A stretch of DNA of 64,000 nucleotides. Origin: Hemerocallis citrina (lineage: Eukaryota > Streptophyta > Magnoliopsida > Asparagales > Asphodelaceae). Made by a program: the position numbers and the translations under genes. Positions 37,134-49,318 of this stretch are shown here, piece after piece. The stretch's first letter is position 1. Every line of letters begins with the position of its first letter. Below the pieces are notes generated by a model. That model did not search any database. It was not told the DNA's origin and worked only from the letters and a program-made list of their open reading frames with translations. The stretch lies in contig CM030362.1 of NCBI GenBank assembly GCA_017893485.1, positions 37,542,984 through 37,606,983 on the forward strand, given 5' to 3'.

Positions 37134-37790
37134 GCATCCACACTCATTATTGCTATGTTACAGTAAAATAGCAAAATGAGAAATAGAAAACGGGTGTTTC
37201 CTTACACTCGTTGTTTGCCAAATTTTGAGAAGGAAAAAAAAAGAAGAAGAAAACCGGACGGAACATGTTGTTTCTTCCGAGAGATTTTTTTTGTAATTTT
37301 TAAAAAGATTAAAATGGTATTAATTTTTAAATAGTTATTAGTGTATTAATTAGTTACTAAATTAATATTAAAATATGATTAAATTAACAAAATCAAGTTT
37401 AATTAACACTAAGCCCCATTAATGCTTTGTTTTAGCTGGTCAAATTCTTCAAACGGGACATGTTGTTCCGTTTGAGAAATTTTTGCTTCGGATGAGACAA
37501 CATGTCCCGACTGATTCCATTTTTATTTTATTTTTTTATCTTTTATTTTTGGACGGAACATATTGTTCTGTCCGATACTTTTTAAAAAATAATAATAATA
37601 ATAATAAAATCTTATGGGACGGAAAAACTTGTATCGTCCGACGCTATTAAAAAAATACTATAAGATAGGAATGGAACAACATGTTCTGTCTCCTATATTT
37701 TGAGAATTTTCAAATCGTTTCTCAAATACGAGAAGAAGTCACTGTTTCTTTTTTTTCTCAAAATAGCAAAAAATAAGTGCGAATACTTAT
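37134..37790. mobile_element. Degenerate Harbinger-like MITE rich in GGACGGAACATGTTGTTCC motifs
   Basis: Left end aagcatccacactcatt and right end aataagtgcgaatact are imperfect inverted repeats, similar to the MITE in the DnaJ intron. The interior repeats the word cggaacatgttgttc and its reverse complement several times. The same interior supplies much of the tandem array to the right. Confidence 0.55.
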
Positions 37791-37906
37791 AGGACATCAG
37801 GCACGTGGATGCATGTGTAAAAAGTGTATTAATTAGTTACTATATTAATACTAAAATATGATTAAATTAAAAAAAATCGAGTTTAATTAACACTAGGGAG
37901 TGTTTG

Positions 37907-37988
37907 GTTAGAGGGGAATGGAGAGGAGGGGAGAGATTTTTTAAAACTTTCATGTTTGGTTCATTTTTTGGGAGGGGAGGGGAGGGAA

Positions 37989-38025
<37 letters not shown>

Positions 38026-39018
38026 GCAACACCCCTCCTGAGTCAATTTTGGCTCCCCTCCAATATTGGGGGGATTTAGAGGGGAGAGAAATTATGTCTA
38101 ATTTTTTAATGTGATTGGACTAAATTTCCCTTTTAGTTAGTTCTTTTTGATATTTTCCCTCTTCATTCTCCACATCATCTTAAGGCTTTTGTTCCATCTT
38201 GCCCAAATCGTACATACCGAGTACTGTGGTATGTTCCATCTTGTTGCTCAACCAAAAGGGTGGAAAGGGGTGGCAACAGTGTAAACACCTTGTGTTATTA
38301 GGCTCCCAACTCTGCTTACCACATTCATCTTGAGAGCGGACTAACAAAGAGATTTACTCAGCATTAAAAAAGAAATTTGTCATTCAATATAGCCTTTAAA
38401 CCAGAAATCTCAAGTACCCAGTTTCAATTGTCATTCAGTACCCAGTTTCAAGTGTTTTAGCTTATTCATTCTTGCCTTTCAAAACAGAATTCTTGTACAT
38501 TAACTAAGCATTATCATGCACACATGTCTGACACAATTTTGCCTACCGTATTCATATAACGGCTAACTAGCAAAGAGTGTTTTGTACAATCATTTTCATT
38601 CTTTTGCAAAAATAAAAATCTCAAATATCCAGGATATTCAGTAAATATTTCTGTTGACTAGAAAACATTATTCATAAAACAAAAGCAATGTAACTAGCGT
38701 GAATTCAGAGCGATCGTAGATGATGTGGAGATGTCGTTCCTATATAGATGTGTGCATGTATACTTGGTTCCTCCCTCCAACCAAGTATCAAAGCAAAGCG
38801 AGGATGTCGTTCCATCACCAATCTTTACTCTGATTGTGCCTTCTACTTCATTTCTGATCCGAGAAATTTCTTCTGAAAGGTTAAGGGAGGATGCAACACA
38901 GTAACTTGTCCTAAAGATTAGTTCGATTGGACATATCGATCACCTTGTGAAGAGTATAAAAGTAATTTTATTATAAATCCATTCCCTCCCCTTTCCTCCT
39001 TTGAACCAAACACTCTTT
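37907..39018. mobile_element. TIR element with a nested LINE fragment
   Basis: Left end gggagtgtttggttagaggg and right end cctttgaaccaaacactc form inverted repeats with purine-rich (left) and pyrimidine-rich (right) subterminal tracts. The middle contains a 33-base G run (37992-38024), unrecognised sequence (38100-38690) and the first copy of the LINE fragment (38693-38930). Confidence 0.55.
37992..38024 (+). repeat. G33 homopolymer run
   Basis: Thirty-three consecutive G, extending a purine-rich terminal region of the TIR element. True length may differ from the assembled length. Confidence 0.85.
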
Positions 39019-40329
39019 GCACCAAACAGAGTCTTCATTAAATCCTTCCCCTCCCTTTCCCTTCCCTCCCCTCCTTTGAACCAAACAGAGCCTAAACCTC
39101 ATTAGTGCTTTGTTTTACCTGGTTAAATTCTTCAAACGGTACATGTTGTCTTATTTGAAAATTTTTGGCTACGGATGGGACAACATGTCCCAACCGATTC
39201 CAAATTTAATATTTTTAACTTTTATTTTTGGACGGAACATGTTGTTCCATCCGATACTTTTTTTTAAAATATATATATAAACTCTTATGGGACGGAACAA
39301 CTTGTATCATCCAACACTATTAAAAAAATGCAATAAAATAGGAATTGAACAACATGTTCTATCTCCTATATTTTGAGAATTTTCAAATTATTTCTCAAAT
39401 ATGATAAGAGAGACAACATGTCCCGACTGATTCCATTTTACTAAATTAATATTAAAATATGATTAAATTAACAAAATCAAGTTTAATTAACACTAAACCC
39501 CATTAATGCTTTGTTTTAGCTGGTCAAATTCTTCAAACGGGACATGTTGTTCCGTTTGAGAAATTTTTGCTTCGGATGAGACAACATGTCCCGACTGATT
39601 CCATTTTTATTTTATTTTTTTATCTTTTATTTTTGGACGGAACATATTTTTCTGTCCGATACTTTTTGAAAAATAATAATAATAGTAAAATCTTATGGGA
39701 CGGAAAAACTTGTATCGTCCGACGCTATTAAAAAAATACTATAAGATAGGAATGGAACAACATGTTCTGTCTCCTATATTTTGAGAATTTTCAAATCGTT
39801 TCTCAAATACGAGGAGAAGTCACTATTTCTTTTTTTCTCAAAATAGCAAAAAATAAGTGTGAATACTTATAGGACATGAGGCACGTGGATGCATGTGTAA
39901 AAAGTGTATTAATTAGTTACTATATTAATACTAAAATATGATTAAATTAAAAAAAAATCGAGTTTAATTAACACAAAACCTCATTAGTGCTTTGTTTTAC
40001 CTGGTCAAATTCTTCAAACGGTACATGTTGTCTTGTTTAAAAATTTTTGGCTACGGACATGTCCCATCCGATTCCAAATTTAATATTTTTAACTTTTATT
40101 TTTGGACGGAACATGTTGTTCCATCCGATACTTTTTTTTAAAAAAAAATAAAATCTTATGGGACGGAAGAACTTGGATCATCCAACACTATTAAAAAATA
40201 AAATAAAATAGGAATTGAACAACATGTTCTATCTCCTATATTTTGAGAATTTTCAAATTATTTCTCATTCAAATGTGAGAAGATAAAAGTTACTGGTTTT
40301 TTTTTCTTCAAAAAATATTGGCCGTGAGC

Positions 40330-40590
40330 ACTAGCGTGAATTCAGAGCAATCGTAGATGATGTGGAGATGTCGTTCCTATATAGATGTGTGCATGTATAC
40401 TTGGTTCCTCCCTCCAACCAAGTATCAAAGCAAAGCGAGGACGTCGTTCCATCACCAATCTTTACTCTGACTGCGCCTTCTACTTCATTTCTGATCCGAG
40501 AAGTTTCTTCTGAAAGGTTAAGGGAGGGTTTCTTCTGAAAGGTTAAGGGAGGATGCAACACAGTAACTTGTCCTAAAGATTAGTTCGATT
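40330..40590 (-). pseudogene. LINE ORF2 fragment, repeated in the array (also 38693-38930 and 42006-42250)
   Basis: On the minus strand it encodes SRIRNEVEGAVRVKIGDGTT and then SLCFDTWLEGG, the conserved step between reverse transcriptase and zf-RVT in plant L1 ORF2. Three copies share the same ends, so the fragment was captured once and multiplied with the array. Confidence 0.7.
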
Positions 40591-43500
40591 GGACATATCG
40601 ATCACCTTGTGAAGAGTATAAAAGTAATTTTATTATAAATCCATTCCCTCCCCTTTCCTCCTTTGAACCAAACACTCTTTGCATCAAACAGAGTCTTCAT
40701 TAAATCCTTCCCCTCCCTTTCCCTTCCCTCCCCTCCCCTCCCCTCCTTTGAACCAAACAGAGCCTAAACCTCATTAGTGCTTTGTTTTACCTGGTCAAAT
40801 TTTTCAAACGGTACATGTTGTCTTGTTTGAAAATTTTTGGCTACGGATGGGACAACATGTCCCAACCGATTCCAAATTTAATATTTTTAACTTTTATTTT
40901 TGGACGGAACATGTTGTTCCATCCGATACTTTTTTTAAAATATATATATAAAAAATCTTATGGGACGGAACAACTTGTATCATCCAACACTATTAAAAAA
41001 ATGAAATAAAATAGGAATTGAACAACATGTTCTATCTCCTATATTTTGAGAATTTTCAAATTATTTCTCAAATATGATAAGAGAGACAACATGTCACGAC
41101 TGATTCCATTTTACTAAATTAATATTAAAATATGATTAAATTAACAAAATCAAGTTTAATTAACACTAAACCCCATTAATGCTTTGTTTTAGCTGGTCAA
41201 ATTCTTCAAACGGGACATGTTGTTCCGTTTGAGAAATTTTTGCTTCGGATGAGACAACATGTCCCGACTGATTCCATTTTTATTTTATTTTTTTATCTTT
41301 TATTTTTGGACGGAACATATTTTTCTGTCCGATACTTTTTTAAAGATAATAATAATAATAAAATCTTATGGGACGGAAAAACTTGTATCGTCCGACGCTA
41401 TTAAAAAAATACTATAAGATAGGAATGGAACAACATGTTCTGTCTCCTATATTTTGAGAATTTTCAAATCGTTTCTCAAATACGAGGAGAAGTCACTATT
41501 TCTTTTTTTCTCAAAATAGCAAAAAATAAGTGTGAATACTTATAGGACATGAGGCACGTGGATGCATGTGTAAAAAGTGTATTAATTAGGTACTATATTA
41601 ATACTAAAATATGATTAAATTAAAAAAAATCGAGTTTAATTAACACAAAACCTCATTAGTGCTTTGTTTTACCTGGTCAAATTCTTCAAACGGTACATGT
41701 TGTCTTGTTTAAAATTTTTTGGCTACGGACATGTCCCATCCGATTCCAAATTTAATATTTTTAACTTTTATTTTTGGACGGAACATGTTGTTCCATCCGA
41801 TACTTTTTTTGAAAAAAAAATAAAATAAAATCTTATGGGACGGAAGAACTTGGATCATCCAACACTATTAAAAAATAAAATAAAATAGAAATTGAACAAC
41901 ATGTTCTATCTCCTATATTTTGAGAATTTTCAAATTATTTCTCATTCAAATGTGAGAAGATAAAAGTTACTGATTTTTTTTCTTCAAAAAATATTGGCCG
42001 TGAGCACTAGCGTGAATTCAGAGCGATCGTAGATGATGTGGAGATGTCGTTCCTATATAGATGTGTGCATGTATACTTGGTTCCTCCCTCCAACCAAGTA
42101 TCAAAGCAAAGCGAGGATGTCGTTCCATCACCAATCTTTACTCTGATTGCGCCTTCTACTTCATTTCTGATCCGAGAAGTTTCTTCTGAAAGGTTAAGGG
42201 AGGATGCAACACAGTAACTTGTCCTAAAGATTAGTTCGATTGGACATATCGATCACCTTGTGAAGAGTATAAAAGTAATTTTATTATAAATCCATTCCCT
42301 CCCCTTTCCTCCTTTGAACCAAACACTCTTTGCACCAAACAGAGTCTTCATTAAATCCTTCCCCTCCCTTTCCCTTCCCTCCCCTCCCCTCCCCTCCTTT
42401 GAACCAAACAGAACCTAAACCTCATTAGTGCTTTGTTTTACCTGGTCAAATTCTTCAAACGGTACATGTTGTCTTGTTTGAAAATTTTTGGCTACGGATG
42501 GGACAACATGTCCCAACCGATTCCAAATTTAATATTTTTAACTTTTATTTTTGGACGGAACATGTTGTTCCATCCGATACATTTTTTAAAATATATATAT
42601 AAAAAATCTTATGGGACGGAACAACTTGTATCATCCAACACTATTAAAAAAATGAAATAAAATAGGAATTGAACAACATGTTCGATCTCCTATATTTTGA
42701 GAATTTTCAAATTATTTCTCAAATATGATAAGAGAGACAACATGTCCCGACTGATTCCATTTTACTAAATTAATATTAAAATATGATTAAATTAACAAAA
42801 TCAAGTTTAATTAACACTAAACCCCATTAATGCTTTGTTTTAGCTGGTCAAATTCTTCAAACGGGACATGTTGTTCCGTTTGAGAAATTTTTGCTTCGGA
42901 TGAGACAACATGTCCCGACTGATTCCATTTTTATTTTATTTTTTTATCTTTTAGTTTTGGACGGAACATATTTTTCTGTCCGATACTTTTTAAAAAATAA
43001 TAATAATAATAAAATCTTATGGGACGGAAAAACTTGTATCGTCCGACGCTATTAAAAAAATACTATAAGATAGGAATGGAACAACATGTTCTGTCTCCTA
43101 TATTTTGAGAATTTTCAAATCGTTTCTCAAATACGAGGAGAAGTCACTATTTCTTTTTTTCTCAAAATAGCAAAAAATAAGTGTGAATACTTATAGGACA
43201 TGAGGCACGTGGATGCATGTGTAAAAAGTGTATTAATTAGTTACTATATTAATACTAAAATATGATTAAATTAAAAAAAATCGAGTTTAATTAACACAAA
43301 ACCTCATTAGTGCTTTGTTTTACCTGGTCAAATTCTTCAAACGGTACATGTTGTCTTGTTTAAAAATTTTTGGCTACGGACATGTCCCATCCGATTCCAA
43401 ATTTAATATTTTTAACTTTTATTTTTGGACGGAACATTTTGTTCCATCCGATACTTTTTTTAAAAAAAAAACAAAAAAAAATCTTATGGGACGGAAGAAC

Positions 43501-44660
43501 TTGGATCATCCAACACTATTAAAAAATAAAATAAAATTTATATATATCTGAAGCTAATAGGCCTACCCTATCTCTCCTTTCTCTATTTTGAAATAGAGAA
43601 AGGAAAGCAAAAGTAGGAACTGACACGTGCAGCCCACACAAATTGCCAAAATAGAATTAATTAAAAAAAACACCCAAAAAAATATTTTTCTCTCCCACAT
43701 CTCCCCAAAACCCACAAACCCTAACTCTCCCTACCCCAAAGCCCACTCACATCTCACCCGTCCGTCCTACCGCCGCCCGTCGTCCACCCCGCCTCGATCC
43801 TACCCGTCTATACTCTCCATCGTCGCCGTCCGTCGTCGATCCCGCCCCGACCCCGCCGTCTCTACCCTCAACCGTAAGTTTCCCTTTTACTTAAGATTTT
43901 TCTGTCTTTCTCTACCCTCCACCGTAATTCAACGCTGCAAAAAGGGGCTGCAGAATTAAGGGGCCTATTAGAAATCACATGGTATAGCAAAATTAACTCA
44001 AAATTCACATGGTCATATCAATGACGAAACTATTTCCCAATAATAGTCTAGGTCATTGCCAGCAAGTATTATAAATTTCTTATTTATAATGGGTTAATTA
44101 TAAATTAGAGAAGAAATCCATGAATTATATCTTTGGTACGATCTCCATGGTTCATAATGCCAACCAACTGTTTGTCGAAATCCCCATTCAACATAAGTTG
44201 TTTATCTTTATGTAAATAGAACATGTAATGCACCCATTCTGAGTTTGTGTGGCTGAAAATGGTAATGTCTGTAACATGAATATAATATATTTTGTTTTGG
44301 AGAGATGGGTATGATGGGTTATGTTTTACCTAAAAAAATGTTCATGATGCCCAATCCTAAGATGTATTCTGTTTGCTGAGAAAGAATGTTGAAGGTCATT
44401 CGTGATATGCCCGAGTCAATAACATGGTTTAGATAAGTTACGTAAGAAGCACCTAAGGATGATTATTCCTATCGAATTATGCTTCGGGAGGAATAAATCA
44501 GGTCATGGGGAATTATCTGATTAAGCAGATTAAACTTTTGTAGTTTTCTAATCTGTATAAAATGTACGTGGATCAAAGTTTCCATTATGAATATTTTTTT
44601 AACATTGACTTATATTTGAAATGAGCATTTTTTAAGATTTGTTATTTATTTTTTAAAACA

Positions 44661-44869
44661 GATCTACATATAATTGAATTTCAGAAAATAGGGTTTCCTC
44701 ATGCTCACATCTTGATTACTGTTCGAAGACAAGACAAGATTACCAATATTGAAGATAATGATAGATTAGTATCCGCCGAGATTGCAGATAAGGACAATTT
44801 CGAAATATGCTGGAATAGAAGCTTCGAAATATGCTGGAATTACAAGGAAAACAACATGCAGATAGTGGT
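44661..44869 (+). pseudogene. Helitron Rep (HUH endonuclease) fragment
   Basis: The frame from 44661 reads DLHIIEFQKIGFPHAHILI, matching the Helitron_like_N domain around its HUH motif (His-Ala-His encoded at 44700-44708). TNIEDNDRLVSAEIADKDN follows, as in intact Rep-helicase proteins. The catalytic tyrosines and the helicase are absent. A 24-bp tandem duplication (ttcgaaatatgctggaat words at 44798 and 44822) follows. It is preceded by an acceptor-like aaaacag, so it may be read as an exon. Confidence 0.72.
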
Positions 44870-44956
44870 ATCTTTTCTACATCTTTTGTTTTGTTTGAAA
44901 AGTTTTGAGAAATTGCAGTATTTTATGTGTGTTTTGTGGTATAATCATTTTGTAGA

Positions 44957-45420
44957 GGCACAACTAAGGAGTAATATAGAACAGCTGGAGAAAAATATTG
45001 AGGAACTTCGTAGACAATATGAGTGTTTGCAAGCAAGCTTTAGAATAGAGGAATCTGATAAGATTGTAAGTGATTTTTGATAATACCTTTTTCTTGACGT
45101 CTCTAAATTTATGGATCTAGGGTTTACCTATGTCTTTGTGCTGAAATTGTTGGAGAGTTACACACATCAAGAATTTTGGAGTTTTCTTTTAATTGAATAG
45201 AAAATATATAACGATATTGATTTCGAAATGTGAATAGGTTAATCTATATATTTGTCATCTTTTCATATAGCTAATTATCGACTATTGTTCCCTCCATGTG
45301 TTTCTGATTTTGATTATATTTAATTTGAGAGGGAAAGTCGTTAAGAAACACACAATCGAGAAGGAGATAACGAAGCACATCAAGGAATCCGAGAAGAATC
45401 ACAACCCAACTTCGGTAATT
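44957..45420 (+). other. Exon-like coiled-coil pieces inside the Helitron
   Basis: After an AG at 44956 the frame reads EAQLRSNIEQLEKNIEELRR, a heptad-rich coiled coil, to about 45064, followed by a GT. A second piece at about 45330-45414 is Lys/Glu-rich (HTIEKEITKHIKE) and also ends before a GT. They look like captured host gene exons but the donor gene is not recognised. Confidence 0.4.
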
Positions 45421-45790
45421 TTTCGATGTTTTTTTATTTCTTTTCAATTGAATAGAAATATAGAATGATGTTGGTTTGTTTGAAAGTGTGAATTAATATG
45501 TAGATTTGTCTTCTTTTAATTATATTGTGAATGAAATAGTTAAGGGGCATCCCTAAAATTTTAAGTTTCATATAATTTTATAAGTTTCTCAAAATTATTT
45601 TAGTCTGTGCAATTTGCACAGGATAACACTAGTAGGAATTGAACAAAATGTTCTATCTCCTATATTTTGAGAATTTTCAAATTATTTCTCATTCAAATGT
45701 GAGAAGGTAAAAGTTACTGGTTTTTTTTTCTTCAAAAAATATTGGTTTTTTTTCTTCAAAAAATATTGGCCGTGAGGCACGTCGATGCAT

Positions 45791-46990
45791 GAGTAAAAAA
45801 GGTAAATTGAGCTCAGATTTCGGAGGTAGTACTAGGTCTTATAAGGCAGCGCCATTTTCATCTACAAACACCGAAACAGTGTCAGAACCCCCGTTATTAA
45901 ACGTTAAGCGCCTATCCTCATTGCTCGGTTGAATGAGTCTAGTTTCTATATTATAAAGGGCTAGGTTATTCCATTATATTGCCGGTATGGGACTATTCTC
46001 AAAGTATGCTTACTTAGTTACTTAGACTTTTGAACAGGGCACAAATCTGGAAAACTAATCACTCTTTCTGTGGATGGTACTTGAATCCAAACGCTTGCCA
46101 TATGCCCTTGGTCATTCTACAATACCAATTTGTATATAAATTAATCGTAGGATATGAATTAGTATTAAAACTAAGAATTTAAAGGGATTGCCCTATGTCT
46201 CAATTTACATTATTAATAATCACTTAATACATAATTTTGCTTCCATTTTGTTTTTGCCGATTTTGCCCAAGTGGGTATGGTAGTCATGATTCAAAGGCAA
46301 GGTTGGAAATTTAGAAAAAATAATTATATCTGCCTAACGAATTGGAAGAAGTTCATTTGGAATTGTACAAAAAAAAAAAGCTTCACGGCTTATAAAGTTT
46401 TGCTTTTTTTTTTTTTTTTTTTTTTTCAGTTTCAGGCATTATGTGGAAATTTTGGATAATTTCATGTTTGGGACAGATGTCTGAAGTTCGGACTTTGTTC
46501 TTCCTAGATAATCTGTTTTGTGCGATAACATAAAATATGGAATTTTATGTTGAATATGCAGGGGCGTACCTGAATTTCAGTGGGTCTTAAACAAGTTCTC
46601 AAATGTGGTCATTTGCAAGTTGATATAAAAAAAGATAATAATTATTTAAATGCAAACAAATTTGGAGGTTTGGAGGACAAACTATTTAAATGAAAACAAA
46701 CTTATATATATGCTTGAATGCTTTCAAAAAAAATTAGATTGATAACGTACACATTTTACATGAAATGCCTCATGGCAAAAAGTGACTCGGACAAACTCTA
46801 ACAACAAAAACGAAATATGTCATTTCAACTATTTTCAAAAATTTTGCTACATTTAAATCTTTAACATCGCATACACAATCCTTGTTCCCCAAAGCAAGCT
46901 CCTTGTTTCCACCCAAAATTGTCCTACAAAATAAAACACATAATAAAATATCACTTAAACATGTCTCTTCTCACATTTTTAGAAGCAACA
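45791..46990. other. Region without recognised features
   Basis: A+T-rich with a T23 run at 46404-46426. No repeat ends, coding region or RNA gene recognised. Confidence 0.5.
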
Positions 46991-46999
46991 TCATTGGTT

Positions 47000-47402
47000 A
47001 TGCTAGTTGAGCTTTCCTCTCAATCTCTCTCTCTCTCACCCTTGAAACACTCAGCACAATCTCCTCTTAAAGTTTAACAATGATAACGACTCACCTCGAT
47101 CAACACTTGATACAAACCCTATAGTCTACAGCCATATATATAGCCCTTAAGTAAACCTTAAAAGCTAAACACAAATTCAGCTTATTGGGCCTGAATCCTG
47201 TTATCCCAAATAACACACAACGCCGCTGTCGGTCAACTGCAGCCCCAGGTCGGTTGACCGCGACGTGTAAAGCCAACTCCTGAAGCATGACCGGTTGACT
47301 GCACGGTCGGCCGTCCCTTTCTCTGTTGAACCTTGTACACTCGAAGAACTCCCAGCAGCTTTGGTCGGTGGACCGTACCCCCAGGTTGGTGGAACAGTAC
47401 CA
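47000..47402 (-). repeat. Truncated second LTR of the copia element
   Basis: Aligns with 48607-48990: the landmarks ctctctctcac, cacctcgatcaacacttgat, cttattgggcct and tgaagcatgaccggt are shared in order. It lacks both LTR ends. Its cggtcgacc palindromes have partly decayed to cggttgacc or cggtggacc. Confidence 0.8.
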
Positions 47403-47429
47403 ATCCCGCGTACAAGACACTGGTGACTG

Positions 47430-48380
47430 TTCCCCACGATCACATCTCCAAAAGAACACTCCTTGTAGTCATCAAACACATCTCTCCTCAGAGTGCAATG
47501 AAAAGAAGCTCCAGAATCAATACACCAATCCTGAGTGTCCAACTCCTCCCGAGCTAATAAACATAACTCTTTAACAAGCCCCACTTGAGACACCTTTAGG
47601 TTATCTCTTCTCGGTTTCTCCTACTCCCTTTTCATATAAGCCTTGCAACTGCATATTATGTGACCCCTCTTGTAACAATACCAGCACTCAGGCTCATGTC
47701 CTCCATCGCTGTCATCAGACCCACTCTCAGATGAACTACTCTGATCATTTCTTCTTCGACTGCTTTTAGATCTTCCACGTCTTTTCTCAACAGACATTGC
47801 GGGATCTCTAGAAGATGATAATGGATATCCTCCGTTTCTCACCCTTCTCATCTCCTTGTTCAGAATGCTACTCACCACATCCTGTATTGTTGTCAAATCT
47901 GTCATAGTGCATGTAATAGTATGTTCCACCGTACCATAATTATCGGGCAAAGTAGATAGAAGTAACAATGACTGTCCTCTCTTTGAAAACTTCAAACCTG
48001 CATATTCCATCTAGTTATAAACCATACAGTAATTATTCACATGTTCCGCTATTGTACCCCCTTCCCTCAACTTCATATTCATCAGTTTCTTCAGATGAAG
48101 AATTTGATTAGATGCTATCCGTGAGAATCTTCAAAGTCTTCTTTGTGGTTCTTGCCTTCGAGGTATGAAATAACGCCTTCCTACTAAGTCCCAACTAAAT
48201 CTGCCCTAGCGCCTTCTGATCCAAATGATTCCACTCCGCCCAGACCTTCGCATCATCTTTCGGTTTCTCATCGAACAACGGACCATCAAGATCTTTCTGA
48301 TGAAGATACGCTATCATATGAATCTTCCACATTGCGAAGTCACTCTCATCAAACCTCTCGATCTTCGACTTGCTATCGGT
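47430..48380 (-). pseudogene. Copia gag and protease N-terminus, frameshifted
   Basis: Starts near 48380 with MTDSKSKIERFDESDFAMWK, the N-terminal copia gag domain. A stop after LGQI at 48195 and a poor stretch follow. It resumes at 48010 with LPDNYGTVEHTITC and an Arg/Ser-rich tail containing the CCHC knuckle CWYCYKRGHIICSCKAY at about 47640-47690. Protease sequence follows at 47530-47500 with WCIDSGASFHCT, whose DSGA is the retropepsin-like active site. The frame then runs into LTR sequence. Confidence 0.8.
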
Positions 48381-48409
48381 CATCCCGAACCTAGAGCTCT
48401 GATACCACT

Positions 48410-49094
48410 TGTTATAGAATCTACCAACAACTCGTAGTGCTAATAGCGGAAACACACTACAAGTAATAGAAACTTTCCAAGAACTAGATGAACCAAGAAT
48501 AAGCCACCACAATATATGCAATATCTCACAAGAACACAATCAATATGAAGAGATACTCAATACTTCTTATTCCCTAAGAAATACAAAGATTACAAAAAGA
48601 TTACAACTCTCAATCTCTCTCTCTCACATTTGAAATGCTCGGCACAATCCTCTCTTAAAGTTGAACAATGATAACGGCTCACCTCGATCAACACTTGATA
48701 CAAACGCTAGAGTCTACAACCATATATATAGCTCTCAAGTAAATACTAAAAGATAAACACAAATCCAGCTTATTGGGCCTAAATTTCGTCAGCCCAAATA
48801 ACACACAGCGCCGTTGTCGGTTAACCGTACCCCCAGGTCGGTCGACCGTAATGCGTAAAGCGTACTCCTGAAGCATGACCGGTCGACTGCATGGTCGACC
48901 ATCCCCTTCTCTGTTGAACCTTTTACACTCGAAGAACTCTCAGCAGCTCGGGTCGGTCGACCGTACCCCCAGGTCGGTCGACCACAACTCTCCAGACTGC
49001 ACATCTTCTACTTGTTGTTGTCTTCGTCTCCTCTTCTTCTTCTCCAATTTCAAGTACTCCGTGCCTACATGTAGTTGATGCCACAATCCCAACA
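48410..49094 (-). repeat. 5' LTR of the copia element
   Basis: 685 bp with TG...CA ends on the minus strand; adjacent plus-strand gctctgatacca (48396-48407) is the complement of the tRNA-iMet primer-binding site. It carries repeated ggtcgacc palindromes at 48838-48990. Confidence 0.8.
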
Positions 49095-49287
49095 AATAGT
49101 GTCATTATTTACTAGATGTTGGACTTTATACTAATTGAAAATAATGAATAGTGGGGACTGTGTCACAGAAGGAAAAAAAAATTTAAGCACTTCATCCCAA
49201 CCCCATATTCCCATTATCCCAAAGTACTTCATTGTCCTCACTATTAGAAGAAAGAACAAGAACTCATTAACCCAGAGAGAGAGAGAG

Positions 49288-49318
<31 letters not shown>

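Larger units (their letters stand above)
43547..45632 (+). mobile_element. Helitron with Rep remnant and captured exon-like pieces
   Basis: The 3' end is canonical: the hairpin ctgtgca-att-tgcacag (45605-45621), 11 more bases ending CTAG at 45632, then T. The 5' end is placed at TCTGAAGCTAATAGG (43547) after an A. It interrupts the tandem array, which resumes with taggaattgaac. Ten bases just left of the start (tttatatata) are not in the sister unit, so the 5' border could be off by that much. A 14-bp perfect inverted repeat (tcctttctctattt/aaatagagaaagga) lies near the 5' end. Confidence 0.78.
38693..45790. repeat. Tandem array, period about 1.65 kb, built of transposon pieces
   Basis: The landmark actagcgtgaattcagagc recurs at 38693, 40330 and 42006, and acctcattagtgctttg recurs at about 39112, 40763 and 42420 (and again in a shorter form at about 39981, 41650 and 43302). 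Each unit joins a LINE ORF2 fragment, a pyrimidine-rich TIR end and two MITE-like blocks carrying cggaacatgttgttcc motifs. Units are nearly identical over long stretches; the unit at 40330 has an extra 26-bp duplication. The last unit is cut by a Helitron (43547-45632) and resumes at 45633-45790. Confidence 0.85.
47000..49094 (-). mobile_element. Internally deleted copia retrotransposon
   Basis: On the minus strand the order is: 5' LTR (49094 to 48410, TGTTGGGATTG...TATAACA), two bases, primer-binding site, gag, protease, then a direct jump at about 47402 into the middle of a second LTR copy. That copy runs to about 47000, where it too is truncated. Integrase, reverse transcriptase and RNase H are all missing. 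The junction falls in a short stretch (cacca/acctggggg) similar in both parents, suggesting a microhomology-mediated deletion. LTR TATA-like tatatatag is present in both LTR copies (48724 and 47134 region). Confidence 0.82.

Noticed and set aside
40782..41009. A 75-codon ORF conserved at 42433-42660 and partly at 43315
   Set aside because: Its conservation only reflects the near-identical 1.65-kb units; it lies in non-coding MITE-like sequence.
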